A DNA stretch of 64,000 nucleotides, taken from NCBI GenBank assembly GCA_900544075.1, contig UQTJ01000001.1, positions 251,573 to 315,572 of the forward strand. Reading direction: 5' to 3'. Position numbers and translations under genes: made by a program. Of the stretch, positions 27,959 through 38,517 are shown piece by piece. This DNA is from an uncultured Bacteroides sp. (lineage in GTDB: Bacteria; Bacteroidota; Bacteroidia; Bacteroidales; Bacteroidaceae). How positions within the stretch are numbered: the stretch's first letter is position 1; the number at the start of each line of letters is the position of its first letter. The notes beneath the pieces are model-generated. The model searched no databases, was not told the DNA's origin, and saw only the letters and a program-made list of their open reading frames with translations.

Positions 27959-30124
27959 TTACTTAATTGGAGAAGATGATAATCTTTTCAATCCTTTCAT
28001 CTCACTTTTATCATTTACCTCAAAAATACTAATGGCATATCCTCCAGCCTCAACTGTATTTATCTTTAACTTTGTTTTATAGTCCACAAGACCTTTTACA
28101 ATCTTATAGGCTTGAGGATTAAGCTTATAGTCTGTATCTTTAGTATCTGAATATATTGTTGCAATGTACTTCTTATCCTTATCAAGAAAATCTAATGAGA
28201 TAGATGATTTGTGAGGAGCGTTACCTGTTGTACTTCCTACAAACCAATTATTTGTACCCTTTTCTTTTCTTGCTACGGTTACATATTTTCCCGGCTCTGC
28301 CTCAAGATAAATACTATTATCCCAGTCTACAGGAACATCTTTTATAAATTGGAAGGCATCCATAAAACGTTCATAGTTTTCAGGCAAGTCGGCAGCCATC
28401 TGTAAAGGACTATACATTGTACAATACAACGACAACTGATTAGCAATAGTCACATTTGCATGAGAGTTATTGTTTGGATTTATCTTTGATATATTCATTT
28501 CAAAGATTCCAGGAGTATAATCCATTGGTCCACCCTGCAACCTTGTAAAAGGTAATACCGTAGTATGGAAAGTTTTGCTTCCACCAAAAGCCTGATATTC
28601 AGTACCTCTTGCAGATTCATTTCCTATTAGATTTGGATAAGTTCTACACAAACCTGTTGGTCTTACAGCCTCGTGTGCATTTACCATTATCTTATGTTTT
28701 GCAGCCTCGGTAATACAATAAAGATAATGATTATTCATCCACTGTCCATAATGATGTTCACCATATGGAAGCATATTTCCTACATAACCGCTTTTAACAG
28801 AATTATATCCATATTTATTCATCAATCGATATGCTTCTTCCAAATGACGTTCATAGTTTCTTGAGGAAGAAGATGTTTCGTGATGCATCATTAATCTTAT
28901 GCCCTTTGAATGTGCATATTCATTAAGCTCTTTGATATCAAAATCAGGATAAGGTGTAACAAAATCAAAAACATAATCTTTTTGATTACCAAACCAATCT
29001 TCCCAACCTATATTCCATCCTTCTATAAGAAGTTGGTCAAAACCATGTTCAGATGCAAAATCAATATAACGTTTCACATTATCATTATTTGCGGAATGAG
29101 TTCCATTAGGTTTAAGAGAAGAATAATCACAAGCATCCAACTTTACCGACGGCAATTCATTAGTATATGACCAACTTCCTTTGCCTGTTATCATCTCCCA
29201 CCATACTCCCATGTATTTTACTGGTTTTATCCATGATGTATCCTCTATTTTACAAGGCTCATTCAGATTTAGAATCAGATGCGAAGCCAGTATTTTACGT
29301 GCATCATCTGAAACAAGAACAGTTCTCCATGGTGAATGACAAGGTGCCTGCAAACGTCCTTTATATCCTTCAGCATCAGGAGTAAGCCATGACTCAAATA
29401 CCAGATTCTTCTCATCAAGATTCAGATGCATACACGAATAATCTACCAAAGCTGCCTCGTGAATATTAATATAAATACCATCATCTGTCTTCATCTGTAA
29501 TGCTGTTTGTACTCCTGTAGGAGAGAACAATGTCTGCGATGCGTTTGATGACACGGCACTGTCATGGTATTTGCTTATTTCAGACAGGCGTGACTCTGTA
29601 TAATCATATTCCTGTGTATCGTAATCACCTGGTATCCACCAGGCAATATGGTCACCCGTCATAGCAAACTGAGTATGTTCTTCCTTCACAGTGAAATATA
29701 CCAGATTCTTCTGTTGAGGGAACTCATATCTAAGGCCCATACCATCATCATATACCCTGAAACGGATATTCATTTTACGACCTGTTGATGTCTGTTCCAA
29801 CTCTGCCAGAAGTTCATTATAATTATTTCGTATTTCTTTAACCTCTCCCCAAACAGGCTCCCAAGTTTCATCAAATGAAGATGTAGAAGTTTTAATAAGT
29901 TTAAAACCTTCTCTCAGATTTGAATTTCCTTTAAGTTCATATCCGAGTTTACTTGGTTTTATGATTTCCTTATCATTATATTTCATTGAATAAACAGGCT
30001 CTCCTGATGGTGACAGTTCAAAATCAACACTAACATTTCCCGACGGAGATTCTATTCTTTCCGCTTGTGCAGTTAAAATCGAGGCTAATGCCACAATACT
30101 TACTATAAATTTTCTCATATACAT
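27959..30124 (-). CDS. GH97 inverting alpha-glucosidase, SusB-like
   Basis: This 721-residue exported enzyme (signal peptide to about residue 21, TAQA) is a GH97 glucosidase. The catalytic residues of B. thetaiotaomicron SusB (Glu439, Glu508, Glu526, Glu532) appear here as Glu416 in HHE, Glu485 in NAHEA, Glu503 in GNE and Glu509 in GTEYQ, a constant shift of 23. The Glu at 416 marks the inverting alpha-glucosidase branch, since retaining alpha-galactosidases of GH97 use an Asp nucleophile instead. SusB-type enzymes act on several alpha-glucosidic linkages including 1,6. It starts 8 bases after the GH66 stop and is the last gene of the dextran operon. I infer that it turns isomalto-oligosaccharides into glucose in the periplasm. 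An alternative ATG lies two codons downstream. Confidence 0.93.
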   Translation of the reverse strand: MYMRKFIVSIVALASILTAQAERIESPSGNVSVDFELSPSGEPVYSMKYNDKEIIKPSKLGYELKGNSNLREGFKLIKTSTSSFDETWEPVWGEVKEIRNNYNELLAELEQTSTGRKMNIRFRVYDDGMGLRYEFPQQKNLVYFTVKEEHTQFAMTGDHIAWWIPGDYDTQEYDYTESRLSEISKYHDSAVSSNASQTLFSPTGVQTALQMKTDDGIYINIHEAALVDYSCMHLNLDEKNLVFESWLTPDAEGYKGRLQAPCHSPWRTVLVSDDARKILASHLILNLNEPCKIEDTSWIKPVKYMGVWWEMITGKGSWSYTNELPSVKLDACDYSSLKPNGTHSANNDNVKRYIDFASEHGFDQLLIEGWNIGWEDWFGNQKDYVFDFVTPYPDFDIKELNEYAHSKGIRLMMHHETSSSSRNYERHLEEAYRLMNKYGYNSVKSGYVGNMLPYGEHHYGQWMNNHYLYCITEAAKHKIMVNAHEAVRPTGLCRTYPNLIGNESARGTEYQAFGGSKTFHTTVLPFTRLQGGPMDYTPGIFEMNISKINPNNNSHANVTIANQLSLYCTMYSPLQMAADLPENYERFMDAFQFIKDVPVDWDNSIYLEAEPGKYVTVARKEKGTNNWFVGSTTGNAPHKSSISLDFLDKDKKYIATIYSDTKDTDYKLNPQAYKIVKGLVDYKTKLKINTVEAGGYAISIFEVNDKSEMKGLKRLSSSPIK

Positions 30125-30131
30125 TTAATTA

Positions 30132-31919
30132 TTATTCATATTCAACTACTATCATTGTCCAATATTTGAGAGCAGGCAAAGTTAATTTTATCTTATCTGA
30201 ATTTTGTGTAAACTCTAATGTCCTAGGTACTCCAAAATCAAAATCAGGAGAAGCGCACCATACAGACTTTATGGTTCCTGACCTTCCGTCAATACTCAAT
30301 TCAATCTCTTTATTTTCAATCAAATCCTGCTCTTGCTGATCTGCATTCGTATCACACCAGTCAAGATGTATTGCATTTGTATAATTCAACAAGTGTACTA
30401 CAGAAGTTTTTCCATCATCAAGATTCTTGCCAACAGTAGCAACATTGCCTTTTTGTGGCGGCCACTGATTGAAATTAATCTCTCCGGTTAACGATACAGC
30501 ATCCACTCCGGTCCAGTCATTACCTCCATCTCGCAAGAGATTCTCGTAAGCAGTTATAAAGTCATAGAAGGTAATCATTGATTTCTTCAGTTCTCCGCTC
30601 ATGGTCAGATTACTGTTCGGGAAATACTCATTACATAGCATATGTTCTCCGAGTTCAAGATGAGCACCTCCCCATGCATGAATTGCTGCATTTGCCATCA
30701 ATACTCCCGGAGTGTTAAAATAGCTACGTCCAATCTTTCCAAAATCATAATTCATATAAGCCGCCAATATAGTCTTACGTCCCCCATTTTTATTAAGATT
30801 ATCCTGTCCTGTAATAGTATTTGAAATGACCTCAAATCCTCTATCTGTCGGCTTATCCCATACCTCAACATAGAAAAAGTCTGTCGATTCCGAATCTGCT
30901 ATTTTTTGTCCACCAAAGCCACCTACAGCATTCATAACCAAACGTTTCTCAGGTTCCCTGCTCTTCATAGCCTTGATGAATTTCGTAAATCCGCTTTCAT
31001 AATCAATCACATCTCCGTGGTAATCATAAAGAGTTCCTCTTCCTCCCAACTGGTCTATCTGATATCCATCGAAATCATACACATCATATACATCACTAGT
31101 TTTCTGCCCAATATAGTCTATCCAGCCATCGTTCGCTGGATTTGTCAAATAAATACTGCTTTTAAAAGGGGAGCCTAATATATGCGCGTCTATCGTTCCG
31201 CGATTATCATCCTTAAACATATACCATTCTTCGTTCACCCCATCTTCCTCAGCATCCGATAAGGCTCCATAAGCCAGATTATAAAACAGTGACTTCATAT
31301 TCCTTTCATGGCCGGCCTTAATATATCCATCAACCGTTGTGCGGTAACAATCACGGTTGATAATATCTTTCCACACCTCCATTGGTGCAGAAACACTTCC
31401 TGCCAAAGGCATATGATGTTTATAATGCCAATCCTGATACTGAACATAGTTAATGTGATGTCTGTTAAGATTATCCATTACTCTGTTTATCTCCGATTCA
31501 CTCATCTTTCCGTATTCCGACAGAAATCCGTTTCGAGGAAACATTTTAGGATCGGAAGATACATCAATAGCTATACTACCTTTTATTACTTCTACCCCAT
31601 TCTCAATCGTATATATATCAACCATATAGCCTTTATAATCATCAGTTGGAGGATTCCAACTCCATTCATTCGATGTTAGTGGTGTTTCCTCTATTACCTG
31701 ATTAAGATGGCGATAACGCACAGTTGCGTTTCCTTCCACCATTTTATTCAATTTTATTTTTACTTCTTCACCAGGGATATAAGCTGCCTTATCTGTAGAA
31801 AGATACACTTCCATATATCCGTCACCGTATGTTATGGGATTAACTGATGAGTCAACTTCATCAATACATGAGCTTAAAACCAAGGCTGCACTTAAAAATA
31901 TATAAGTTATTCTTCTCAT
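30132..31919 (-). CDS. GH66 endo-dextranase, surface lipoprotein
   Basis: This 595-residue enzyme should hydrolyse alpha-1,6 bonds inside dextran. The lipobox ends at Cys18. An N-terminal Ig-like domain (about 25-120) precedes the catalytic barrel. The barrel has the GH66 entry motif NGFLSEYG with NRHHINYVQYQDWHYKHH. The nucleophile is Asp289 in YQIDQLGGRG and the acid/base is Glu352 in FFYVEVWDKP. The C-terminal beta domain follows. The roughly 90-residue insert that marks cycloisomaltooligosaccharide glucanotransferases was not evident to me, so plain dextranase is favoured. It lies 27 bases after the SusE/F-like gene. As a lipoprotein it probably works at the surface and feeds SusC/D. Confidence 0.92.
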   Translation of the reverse strand: MRRITYIFLSAALVLSSCIDEVDSSVNPITYGDGYMEVYLSTDKAAYIPGEEVKIKLNKMVEGNATVRYRHLNQVIEETPLTSNEWSWNPPTDDYKGYMVDIYTIENGVEVIKGSIAIDVSSDPKMFPRNGFLSEYGKMSESEINRVMDNLNRHHINYVQYQDWHYKHHMPLAGSVSAPMEVWKDIINRDCYRTTVDGYIKAGHERNMKSLFYNLAYGALSDAEEDGVNEEWYMFKDDNRGTIDAHILGSPFKSSIYLTNPANDGWIDYIGQKTSDVYDVYDFDGYQIDQLGGRGTLYDYHGDVIDYESGFTKFIKAMKSREPEKRLVMNAVGGFGGQKIADSESTDFFYVEVWDKPTDRGFEVISNTITGQDNLNKNGGRKTILAAYMNYDFGKIGRSYFNTPGVLMANAAIHAWGGAHLELGEHMLCNEYFPNSNLTMSGELKKSMITFYDFITAYENLLRDGGNDWTGVDAVSLTGEINFNQWPPQKGNVATVGKNLDDGKTSVVHLLNYTNAIHLDWCDTNADQQEQDLIENKEIELSIDGRSGTIKSVWCASPDFDFGVPRTLEFTQNSDKIKLTLPALKYWTMIVVEYE

Positions 31920-31946
31920 AAATCTTTCATATTATAATAATATATC

Positions 31947-33782
31947 CTAATTCTGTTTCTCAAAAGAAATTTTATTGGTATTGAAATTAATAGTTATAGT
32001 GTATGTACCGGCCTCCTGTTCAGACAGTTTCCATTTATAGTCTTTACCATCCGTATTCCTTATAACTATGTTCGTATCATCCAATATGCTGGCATTCTCT
32101 TTTGTCGCAAACACAAAATTTCCGCTAAAAGCATCTACTGTCGGGCCGTCTAAAGAGAACTTAATCTCGCCGGCATTCAGATGTCCTGTCCACGTAAATA
32201 TATTTCCATTCTGTTCAGACTGAGTCATTTCAACCATATTGTCCCAACTCCATCCGCCAGGCGTAGCATCGCCATACATCCACACATTTTCATACAGAAC
32301 CGTAACATCATCCTGTTTCCTTATCACGACATCCAATGTTTCTGTATTAAGGCTCACATAATATTTACCTGCCTCGGAGATTTTAAACTTAACATCATTG
32401 TCTTTACCTGGATCTGTAGCAAAATATTTCGCCTTATCTTCATAATCAGGATCTTTAACATATCCGGGCCACCAGGTATCCGGTATTCTCTGGCATATGA
32501 ATTTTAACTCTCCACTGTTTAAATTGCCATTCCACTCAAAAGTCTTCTCCGCCTTATTATAACTCATCCCCGTAGCGGCTGTTATCTCCCAGCTTCCCAG
32601 AGTGGCACTTCCTATAAGATACAATTCCGGATCAGGTTCCTGTACACTTATCGGCTCAACGGTTACAATTAAAGAAGACGTATTGGCTGTAATCTTGTAT
32701 GTACCCGGTTTGTCTATGTCGAAAGATTTGTCCTGTTCCAAAGACGGTGTAGTCTCAAAGTAAACCATTTTATTATCATCATTAGCATCCTTTGCGTATC
32801 CCGGCCAGAACATTCCTGAGATATTCTGACAAACAAATCTAAATTCACCATTTTTCAGTTCTCCTTCCCATTCAAAAGCTTGAGCAGATTCTATATAATT
32901 CATTTTAGTGGCTTGAGGCACATCCCATCCACCTGTTGTAGCATCTCCTATAAGATACAGTTCCGGTTCCGGCTCCTCCACATCAATAGGATCAATAACA
33001 ACATCAAGCGTAGAAGTATTAATAGTAACACGATATACTCCAGGAGCATTTATCATAAATTTCACATCATCTTCTCCGGCAGGTTCAGTAGCAAAATATT
33101 TTGCCTTACCTTCATTATCAGAATCCTTTACATATCCCGGCCACCAGGTACCAGACGTGTTCTGACATATAAACCTGAAACCATTCTTTAACAATGTACC
33201 TTCCCAAGTAAATACATCCTTGTTTTCCGCGTCCATTGTCATCAACGTAGCCTGTTCTATGTTCCATCCTCCAGGAGTAGCGTCACCGATAAGATACAAT
33301 CTCAAAGTACGATACTTATAAGGTTGTACGTCAAACACAACAACATTTGATATCTGAGTCTCCACAGACGGGTCCGAGACCACAGCCGTCACCCTCGCTT
33401 CGAATGTATATGTCTCCTCGTCATCAACAGGAATGTTCCATACAGTCTTCAAGCTATCATTAAGTTCTTTGTTAGTATAAGATATAAAATGAGAATCTGT
33501 CTTACCTATATTCTTCTTTATTCCACCCGCGAAATTATTATCTTTTAAATCCATCTCGAAAAGATATGAAATAGCAGCTCCGGTTCCTTGATTACTTCCG
33601 GCTCCCCAACTGAATTTTACTGCTTCCTTATCTTCCACAAACTGACTCAATACAACAGTATCTTCTGATATTTCAAGCTTTAAAGGAGTACTACCTTTAT
33701 CTAATTCCATTTCATCCTTTTTACAAGACCCCAACATCAATATGCTTAATACGATAAGCATTAAATTATATATTGTTTTCAT
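31947..33782 (-). CDS. SusE/SusF-like lipoprotein with four tandem binding modules
   Basis: The ATG at 33782 gives 611 residues with a lipobox ending at Cys20; an upstream TTG-start reading would run into susD. Residues about 25-155 form the SusE N-terminal domain. Four modules follow at about 161-268, 275-382, 387-490 and 500-611. Each begins LYLIGDAT or similar with GGW and has an F-W-G-L strand. The first three carry a CQ...WWPGY or FWPGY motif with KD after it, and the fourth has lost that motif. Starch SusE and SusF have two and three such modules, so four is long. I infer surface binding of dextran. It sits between susD and the dextranase gene. Confidence 0.88.
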   Translation of the reverse strand: MKTIYNLMLIVLSILMLGSCKKDEMELDKGSTPLKLEISEDTVVLSQFVEDKEAVKFSWGAGSNQGTGAAISYLFEMDLKDNNFAGGIKKNIGKTDSHFISYTNKELNDSLKTVWNIPVDDEETYTFEARVTAVVSDPSVETQISNVVVFDVQPYKYRTLRLYLIGDATPGGWNIEQATLMTMDAENKDVFTWEGTLLKNGFRFICQNTSGTWWPGYVKDSDNEGKAKYFATEPAGEDDVKFMINAPGVYRVTINTSTLDVVIDPIDVEEPEPELYLIGDATTGGWDVPQATKMNYIESAQAFEWEGELKNGEFRFVCQNISGMFWPGYAKDANDDNKMVYFETTPSLEQDKSFDIDKPGTYKITANTSSLIVTVEPISVQEPDPELYLIGSATLGSWEITAATGMSYNKAEKTFEWNGNLNSGELKFICQRIPDTWWPGYVKDPDYEDKAKYFATDPGKDNDVKFKISEAGKYYVSLNTETLDVVIRKQDDVTVLYENVWMYGDATPGGWSWDNMVEMTQSEQNGNIFTWTGHLNAGEIKFSLDGPTVDAFSGNFVFATKENASILDDTNIVIRNTDGKDYKWKLSEQEAGTYTITINFNTNKISFEKQN

Positions 33783-33807
33783 AACTATCTTCTTTATTGA
33801 TTTATAA

Positions 33808-35292
33808 TTAATATCCTGGATTCTGTTCAAGATTACCGTTAGCTTCTATTTCCTGCTGAGGAATAGGCAACAATAAATGTTTCTCCTGTGCATTAAGTTT
33901 ACCTATAGAATGCAGGAATTCAAGACCTTTACCATCCTTCATACGTATAATATCAAACCACCTGTCTCCTTCAAATGCCAGTTCCATGCGTCTTTCATGA
34001 AATATCTTATCACGCATTTCATCCTGTGTAAGTCCTTCAATCTTACTTCTGTCAGTCAATCCGGCACGTGTTCGAACCTCATACAATGGTTCTTCTGCTT
34101 CTGAAGTCCTTCCAAGTTCATTCAAAGCCTCTGCCTTCATAAGTAAAACTTCAGCATATCGCATAACAACAAAATTTGCCGGACTTGTATTATAATCCAT
34201 CGATATAGACTTAGGCACTAAAAACTTACGCACGTTATACCCTGTTGAAGAATAAGAAGAAGAATAAGTCTTTCCATCAAATAAAGGACAACCGGAATAC
34301 AGAACCGTTTTATCCTTACGAAGATCTCCTTCTTCATATTGGCTTACAAATTCACCTGTAGGCTGATTCCAACCGTAACCTCCGGCAACCATATCTGAGT
34401 TTCTTGGTCCCATATATGTACTGAGCCACGAAGCCTGATTCTCATTACTCCAGAAATCATAATTAGTCTTGCCATAATATTGCACTTCAAAAAGCGACTC
34501 CTGTCCGTTTTCTTTCTCAGGATTGAAATTGTCACTATAGTCACTATTTAAAGAATATCCCTGTTTCTTTATTTCGTCACAATATTCTATTATTTTATCA
34601 TAGTTTTCTCCACGTGTGAGATAGACCTTCGCAAGCTCTCCCATCGCAGCACCTTTTGTAGCACGCCCGATATCATCAGAAGTATATGACGATTTTGTAG
34701 GAAGTAAATCAATAGCCTTTTTAAGGTCATCAATGATAAGTTGATAAATTTGTTCAACTGACGCACGTTTAGGCTTCAGGTCATCATCAGGAGTCTGAGG
34801 TTCTGTCAATAAAGGAACTCCCCCAAACAAACGTACAAGTATAAAATAATAATGGGCACGTAAAAAATAAGCCTCTCCTAAACAACGATTCTTTATATCC
34901 TCATCAATATCCATTCCCGGAACATTTTTCAACACATAATTACAACGCAGAATTCCAGGAGCTGGTCCTCTATAAATATCCAGTACACCAAAATTATCTG
35001 TTGTAGTAATAAAATTAGCCAAATCCTTTGTTTCAATACCGTCAGTACCTCCACCTGCACCAACTTCACTGTTTCCTGCCACAATATCCAATGTCCATAT
35101 TCTCATATTATACAATTTCGCCCACTGCAAAGGCTGGTATGCACCATTTACGGCGGCTATGGCATCTTCTTCAGATTGGAAACTCTTTGTCGCGTCAATC
35201 GAATCCCACGGTTCCTTGTCCAGGAAACCGCTACATCCACTAAAAATCACAGATAAAGCCGACAGGCATAAAACTCTACTATATTTGTTCAT
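33808..35292 (-). CDS. susD: SusD/RagB lipoprotein (dextran)
   Basis: This 494-residue SusD-family protein has a lipobox ending at Cys20, then FLDKEPWD, a common SusD start. Helical landmarks include NRCLGEAYFLRAHYYFILVRLFGGVPL, GAMGELAKVYLTRG-like TPR sequence, NFVVMRYAEVLLMKAEALNE and FHERRMELAFEGDRWFDIIR. The end is QNPGY, as in many SusD proteins. It lies 33 bases after susC and 25 bases before the SusE/F-like gene. With its SusC it should capture isomalto-oligosaccharides at the surface. No damage is seen. Confidence 0.95.
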   Translation of the reverse strand: MNKYSRVLCLSALSVIFSGCSGFLDKEPWDSIDATKSFQSEEDAIAAVNGAYQPLQWAKLYNMRIWTLDIVAGNSEVGAGGGTDGIETKDLANFITTTDNFGVLDIYRGPAPGILRCNYVLKNVPGMDIDEDIKNRCLGEAYFLRAHYYFILVRLFGGVPLLTEPQTPDDDLKPKRASVEQIYQLIIDDLKKAIDLLPTKSSYTSDDIGRATKGAAMGELAKVYLTRGENYDKIIEYCDEIKKQGYSLNSDYSDNFNPEKENGQESLFEVQYYGKTNYDFWSNENQASWLSTYMGPRNSDMVAGGYGWNQPTGEFVSQYEEGDLRKDKTVLYSGCPLFDGKTYSSSYSSTGYNVRKFLVPKSISMDYNTSPANFVVMRYAEVLLMKAEALNELGRTSEAEEPLYEVRTRAGLTDRSKIEGLTQDEMRDKIFHERRMELAFEGDRWFDIIRMKDGKGLEFLHSIGKLNAQEKHLLLPIPQQEIEANGNLEQNPGY

Positions 35293-35325
35293 AGAATAAT
35301 ACTTTTAAAATTAAACATCAAGGTA

Positions 35326-38300
35326 TCAGAAAGAAACATTAAGTCCAAATGTTATATTTCTGGAAACTGGATATACATTATTGTCGTCTCCCGTGCCGGA
35401 AGATATTTCAGGGTCTAAACCAGTGTATCTGGTTAATGTCAGAAGATTTTGACCTGATACATAAAAACGAACAGAAGACATCAAAGCCTTTTTACTTATT
35501 CTTTCAGGTAAAGTATATCCAAGTGTAATATTCTTCAGTCTCAGATATGATCCATCCTCAATAAACCTGTTGGACGTACGAGTATTCTTATTGGGATCTC
35601 CAAAGACCGCACGAGGCATAGAATCACTCGTTCCTTCACCTCTCCAACGTTCCAACACTGTAGTCATCTGATTTTGCGCTACAGACATAGCCTCTAAAGA
35701 CGCCCTGTTAGAGTTATAAATCTTGTTACCGGCCACACCTTGGAAATACACCTCAAGATCAAAATTTTTCCATGCAAAAGAGTTGTTCATGGAAAATGTC
35801 CATGACGGAGTTGGATCTCCGAGGAATGTTCTATCATCATCATTTATAATACCGTCATTATTAAGATCCTTAAACCTTATGTCACCTGCCGACGTTCTGT
35901 TATACGGGTCATCTCCTGCTGTCTGGATAGCATGATTATCAACTTCTTCCTGTGTCTGGAATATGCCATCGACAACATACCCATAAAAGGAACTTGCCGG
36001 ATGTCCCACTGCATGAATATTATTTCCGAAATATATCGGTACATCGCCATTAAGACTAAGAATCTTATTAGTATTATATGATGCGTTTAAAGTTGTCATC
36101 CAAGAAAACTCTCCAAGCATGTTTCTTGATGTCATTGATACTTCAAAACCTTTATTCCGCATTTTTCCGGCATTGATTTTTGGAACATTTACATCCGAAT
36201 ATCCTGTAGAAATAGGCACAGACATATCTACAAGCATATCATTTGTATTTTTCACATATGCGTCAAGACTGAGATTTACCCTATCATTAAACATTGTAAG
36301 GTCAGCCCCGATGTTATATTGTTCAACCTCCTCCCAACGTACATTTGGATTAGGCATAACTGACGGAGCAATAGCATTAACCTGATTTCCATTAAAATTA
36401 TACTGTATTGTCTGCCATACGGACGCATAAGCATAATTACCTACACTTGCCTGATTACCCGTCAAACCATATCCTGCCCTAAGTTTCATATCACTTAACC
36501 AAAAACTCTTTTTAAAGAAAGACTCTTCCGATAATCTCCATGCCAAAGCTACTGAAGGGAAATTCGCCCAACGGTTTTGCTTGCTGAATCTGGAAGAGCC
36601 ATCCCGACGAACAGTGGCTGTCAACAAATATTTATTATCATATGTATAATTTATACGTCCCAATAAAGAAAGTAAAGCCCAATCACTACCATTACCATAA
36701 ACATTCGGTTCCAATGTTCCATTGTCTAACTGCTGTGCTGTAGGACTTATAAATCCCATAATAGATCCTCCCATATATTCATAAGTATTTGTTTGGGCTG
36801 AAGAACCAATCATGGCAGTCAAGACATGTTTATCATTAAAAGTTTTATTAAATGTCAATGTGTTATCCCAAAGTATAGTCAAACTTTTGTTATATTTCCT
36901 TGAAGCATACGATTCTTCTTGCGCAATAGGTTCCCAGTCATACTTGGGAGTCCATCCTTTTTCATCCCAAAATAATGCCTGTACACCTGCTATAGATTTA
37001 AAAGTCAACCATTCCCATGGAGTTATTTCCGCATAAATATTACCAAGCATATTATATCCTTTAGTACATGATGTATTACTATACATTTTTCCTATAGGAT
37101 TAGCTATATCACCAACATACATTGCTTGTCCAACCGGACCTGCCCAGCTTCCGTCTTCATTTTTTATTTCCTGAGTAGGTAATGCAAGCATGGTATTCTT
37201 TATATTATACTCACCTTTTGCTTTCACATCATGGTTCAACGACAATTTATTACCCATTTTCAACCATTTAAACAATTGCGTATCCATATTGAACTGGACA
37301 GTAAAACGATCATATTCTGTAGTACGTACTATACCGTCTTGAGTGAAATATGTCGCTGATACATAATATGTAGTTTTATCATTTCCACCTGAATAGCTCA
37401 AAGAATAATCCTGCGTAGCTCCTGTTTGGAATAATTCATTTACCCAATCTGTCCCTTTTCCCAACAACGTAGGATCTTCAAACAACGGATTCTGGGGTTG
37501 GGCATTAGCAGTCATCATCTCATTATGTAAAGATGCGAACTGGGTTGCATCAAGCAAATCCAAAGTCCGTTTTACACTTTCAATACCATAAGAAGCCTTA
37601 AATTCAAAACGAGGAGTTGAATTTGCCTTACCTTTTTTAGTAGTAATAATAATTACTCCATATGCTCCTCTTGAACCATATATGGCAGTTGCCGACGCGT
37701 CTTTTAAGACATTTACAGTCTCGACATCATTCATATTTATCATATTCAGAGGAACATCAGTCGGTACTCCATCTATGACAAGCAATGGATCACTACCTAC
37801 AATAGAACCAATACCACGAATTTTCATTGAAACATTATCTCCAGGAGCACCATTTGAAATAACCTGTAATCCTGTAGCTCTTCCCTGAAGTGCTGCTCCC
37901 AAACTTGAAGATGGTTGTTTGCCCAAATCCTTGGCAGAAACTGAAGATATAGCTCCTGTCAAATCATTCTTTTTCATAGTACCATAACCTACAACAACGA
38001 CTTCGTCAAGTACTTCTGAATCTTCTTTAAGTACGATATCAAAGAAAGTTTTACCTTGTACAGGTATCTCCTGAGTAGAATACCCAACAAATGATACTAC
38101 CAATGTACTTTCTTTAGAAACCGATATGGAAAATTTCCCATCAATATCAGTTATAGTTCCATTAGTTGTTCCTTTTTCAAGAACACTTGCCCCAATAACA
38201 GATACACCGGTATCATCTACAATATTTCCACTGACTAAAACGTGTTGAGCAAAAACATCTAAAACTGAACACAATCCCATAAAGATACATAGGAATCTGA

Positions 38301-38343
38301 TTGCAATTCTTGGCAATCTTTTCTTTTTCTTTTTCATGTACAT
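35326..38343 (-). CDS. susC: SusC/RagA TonB-dependent transporter (dextran)
   Basis: The ATG at 38343 gives 1005 residues; a TTG one codon earlier and an ATG two codons later are alternatives. A basic KKKKKR stretch precedes the signal peptide, which ends near VFAQ. The carboxypeptidase-regulatory domain has VSGNIVDDTGVSVIGASV. VVVGYGTMKKNDLTGAIS and ATAIYGSRGAYGVIIITTKKG mark the plug start. The barrel ends FGLNVSF with a terminal aromatic residue. It is the first gene of the five-gene operon susC-susD-susE/F-GH66-GH97. The SusR-like regulator gene ends about 170 bases upstream, and a -7 box lies between. Confidence 0.95.
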   Translation of the reverse strand: MYMKKKKKRLPRIAIRFLCIFMGLCSVLDVFAQHVLVSGNIVDDTGVSVIGASVLEKGTTNGTITDIDGKFSISVSKESTLVVSFVGYSTQEIPVQGKTFFDIVLKEDSEVLDEVVVVGYGTMKKNDLTGAISSVSAKDLGKQPSSSLGAALQGRATGLQVISNGAPGDNVSMKIRGIGSIVGSDPLLVIDGVPTDVPLNMINMNDVETVNVLKDASATAIYGSRGAYGVIIITTKKGKANSTPRFEFKASYGIESVKRTLDLLDATQFASLHNEMMTANAQPQNPLFEDPTLLGKGTDWVNELFQTGATQDYSLSYSGGNDKTTYYVSATYFTQDGIVRTTEYDRFTVQFNMDTQLFKWLKMGNKLSLNHDVKAKGEYNIKNTMLALPTQEIKNEDGSWAGPVGQAMYVGDIANPIGKMYSNTSCTKGYNMLGNIYAEITPWEWLTFKSIAGVQALFWDEKGWTPKYDWEPIAQEESYASRKYNKSLTILWDNTLTFNKTFNDKHVLTAMIGSSAQTNTYEYMGGSIMGFISPTAQQLDNGTLEPNVYGNGSDWALLSLLGRINYTYDNKYLLTATVRRDGSSRFSKQNRWANFPSVALAWRLSEESFFKKSFWLSDMKLRAGYGLTGNQASVGNYAYASVWQTIQYNFNGNQVNAIAPSVMPNPNVRWEEVEQYNIGADLTMFNDRVNLSLDAYVKNTNDMLVDMSVPISTGYSDVNVPKINAGKMRNKGFEVSMTSRNMLGEFSWMTTLNASYNTNKILSLNGDVPIYFGNNIHAVGHPASSFYGYVVDGIFQTQEEVDNHAIQTAGDDPYNRTSAGDIRFKDLNNDGIINDDDRTFLGDPTPSWTFSMNNSFAWKNFDLEVYFQGVAGNKIYNSNRASLEAMSVAQNQMTTVLERWRGEGTSDSMPRAVFGDPNKNTRTSNRFIEDGSYLRLKNITLGYTLPERISKKALMSSVRFYVSGQNLLTLTRYTGLDPEISSGTGDDNNVYPVSRNITFGLNVSF

Positions 38344-38375
38344 CAATTTTAATTAATAACAAAACTTTTCATTGG

Positions 38376-38383
38376 CAAAAGTA
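38376..38383 (-). promoter_or_regulatory. -7 promoter box for dextran SusC operon
   Basis: On the minus strand this is TACTTTTG, matching TAnnTTTG, 32 bases before the susC ATG. Upstream, TAGTCTATT occurs at 38425-38433 and again at 38502-38510, a possible but unproven regulator site. Confidence 0.5.
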
Positions 38384-38517
38384 AATTATATAATTCTACA
38401 GAAGTACACAATATAGAAAAAATATAGTCTATTTAGCTCATAAATATTAGATATAATATTAATAATCAACAATTTACAATTATCAGCAATAGTAAAAAAA
38501 GTAGTCTATTATAAATC

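Noticed and set aside
38425..38510. TAGTCTATT pair as the SusR-like operator
   Set aside because: Only a 9-base AT-rich match with 77-base spacing and no second promoter for comparison, so it is too weak to claim.
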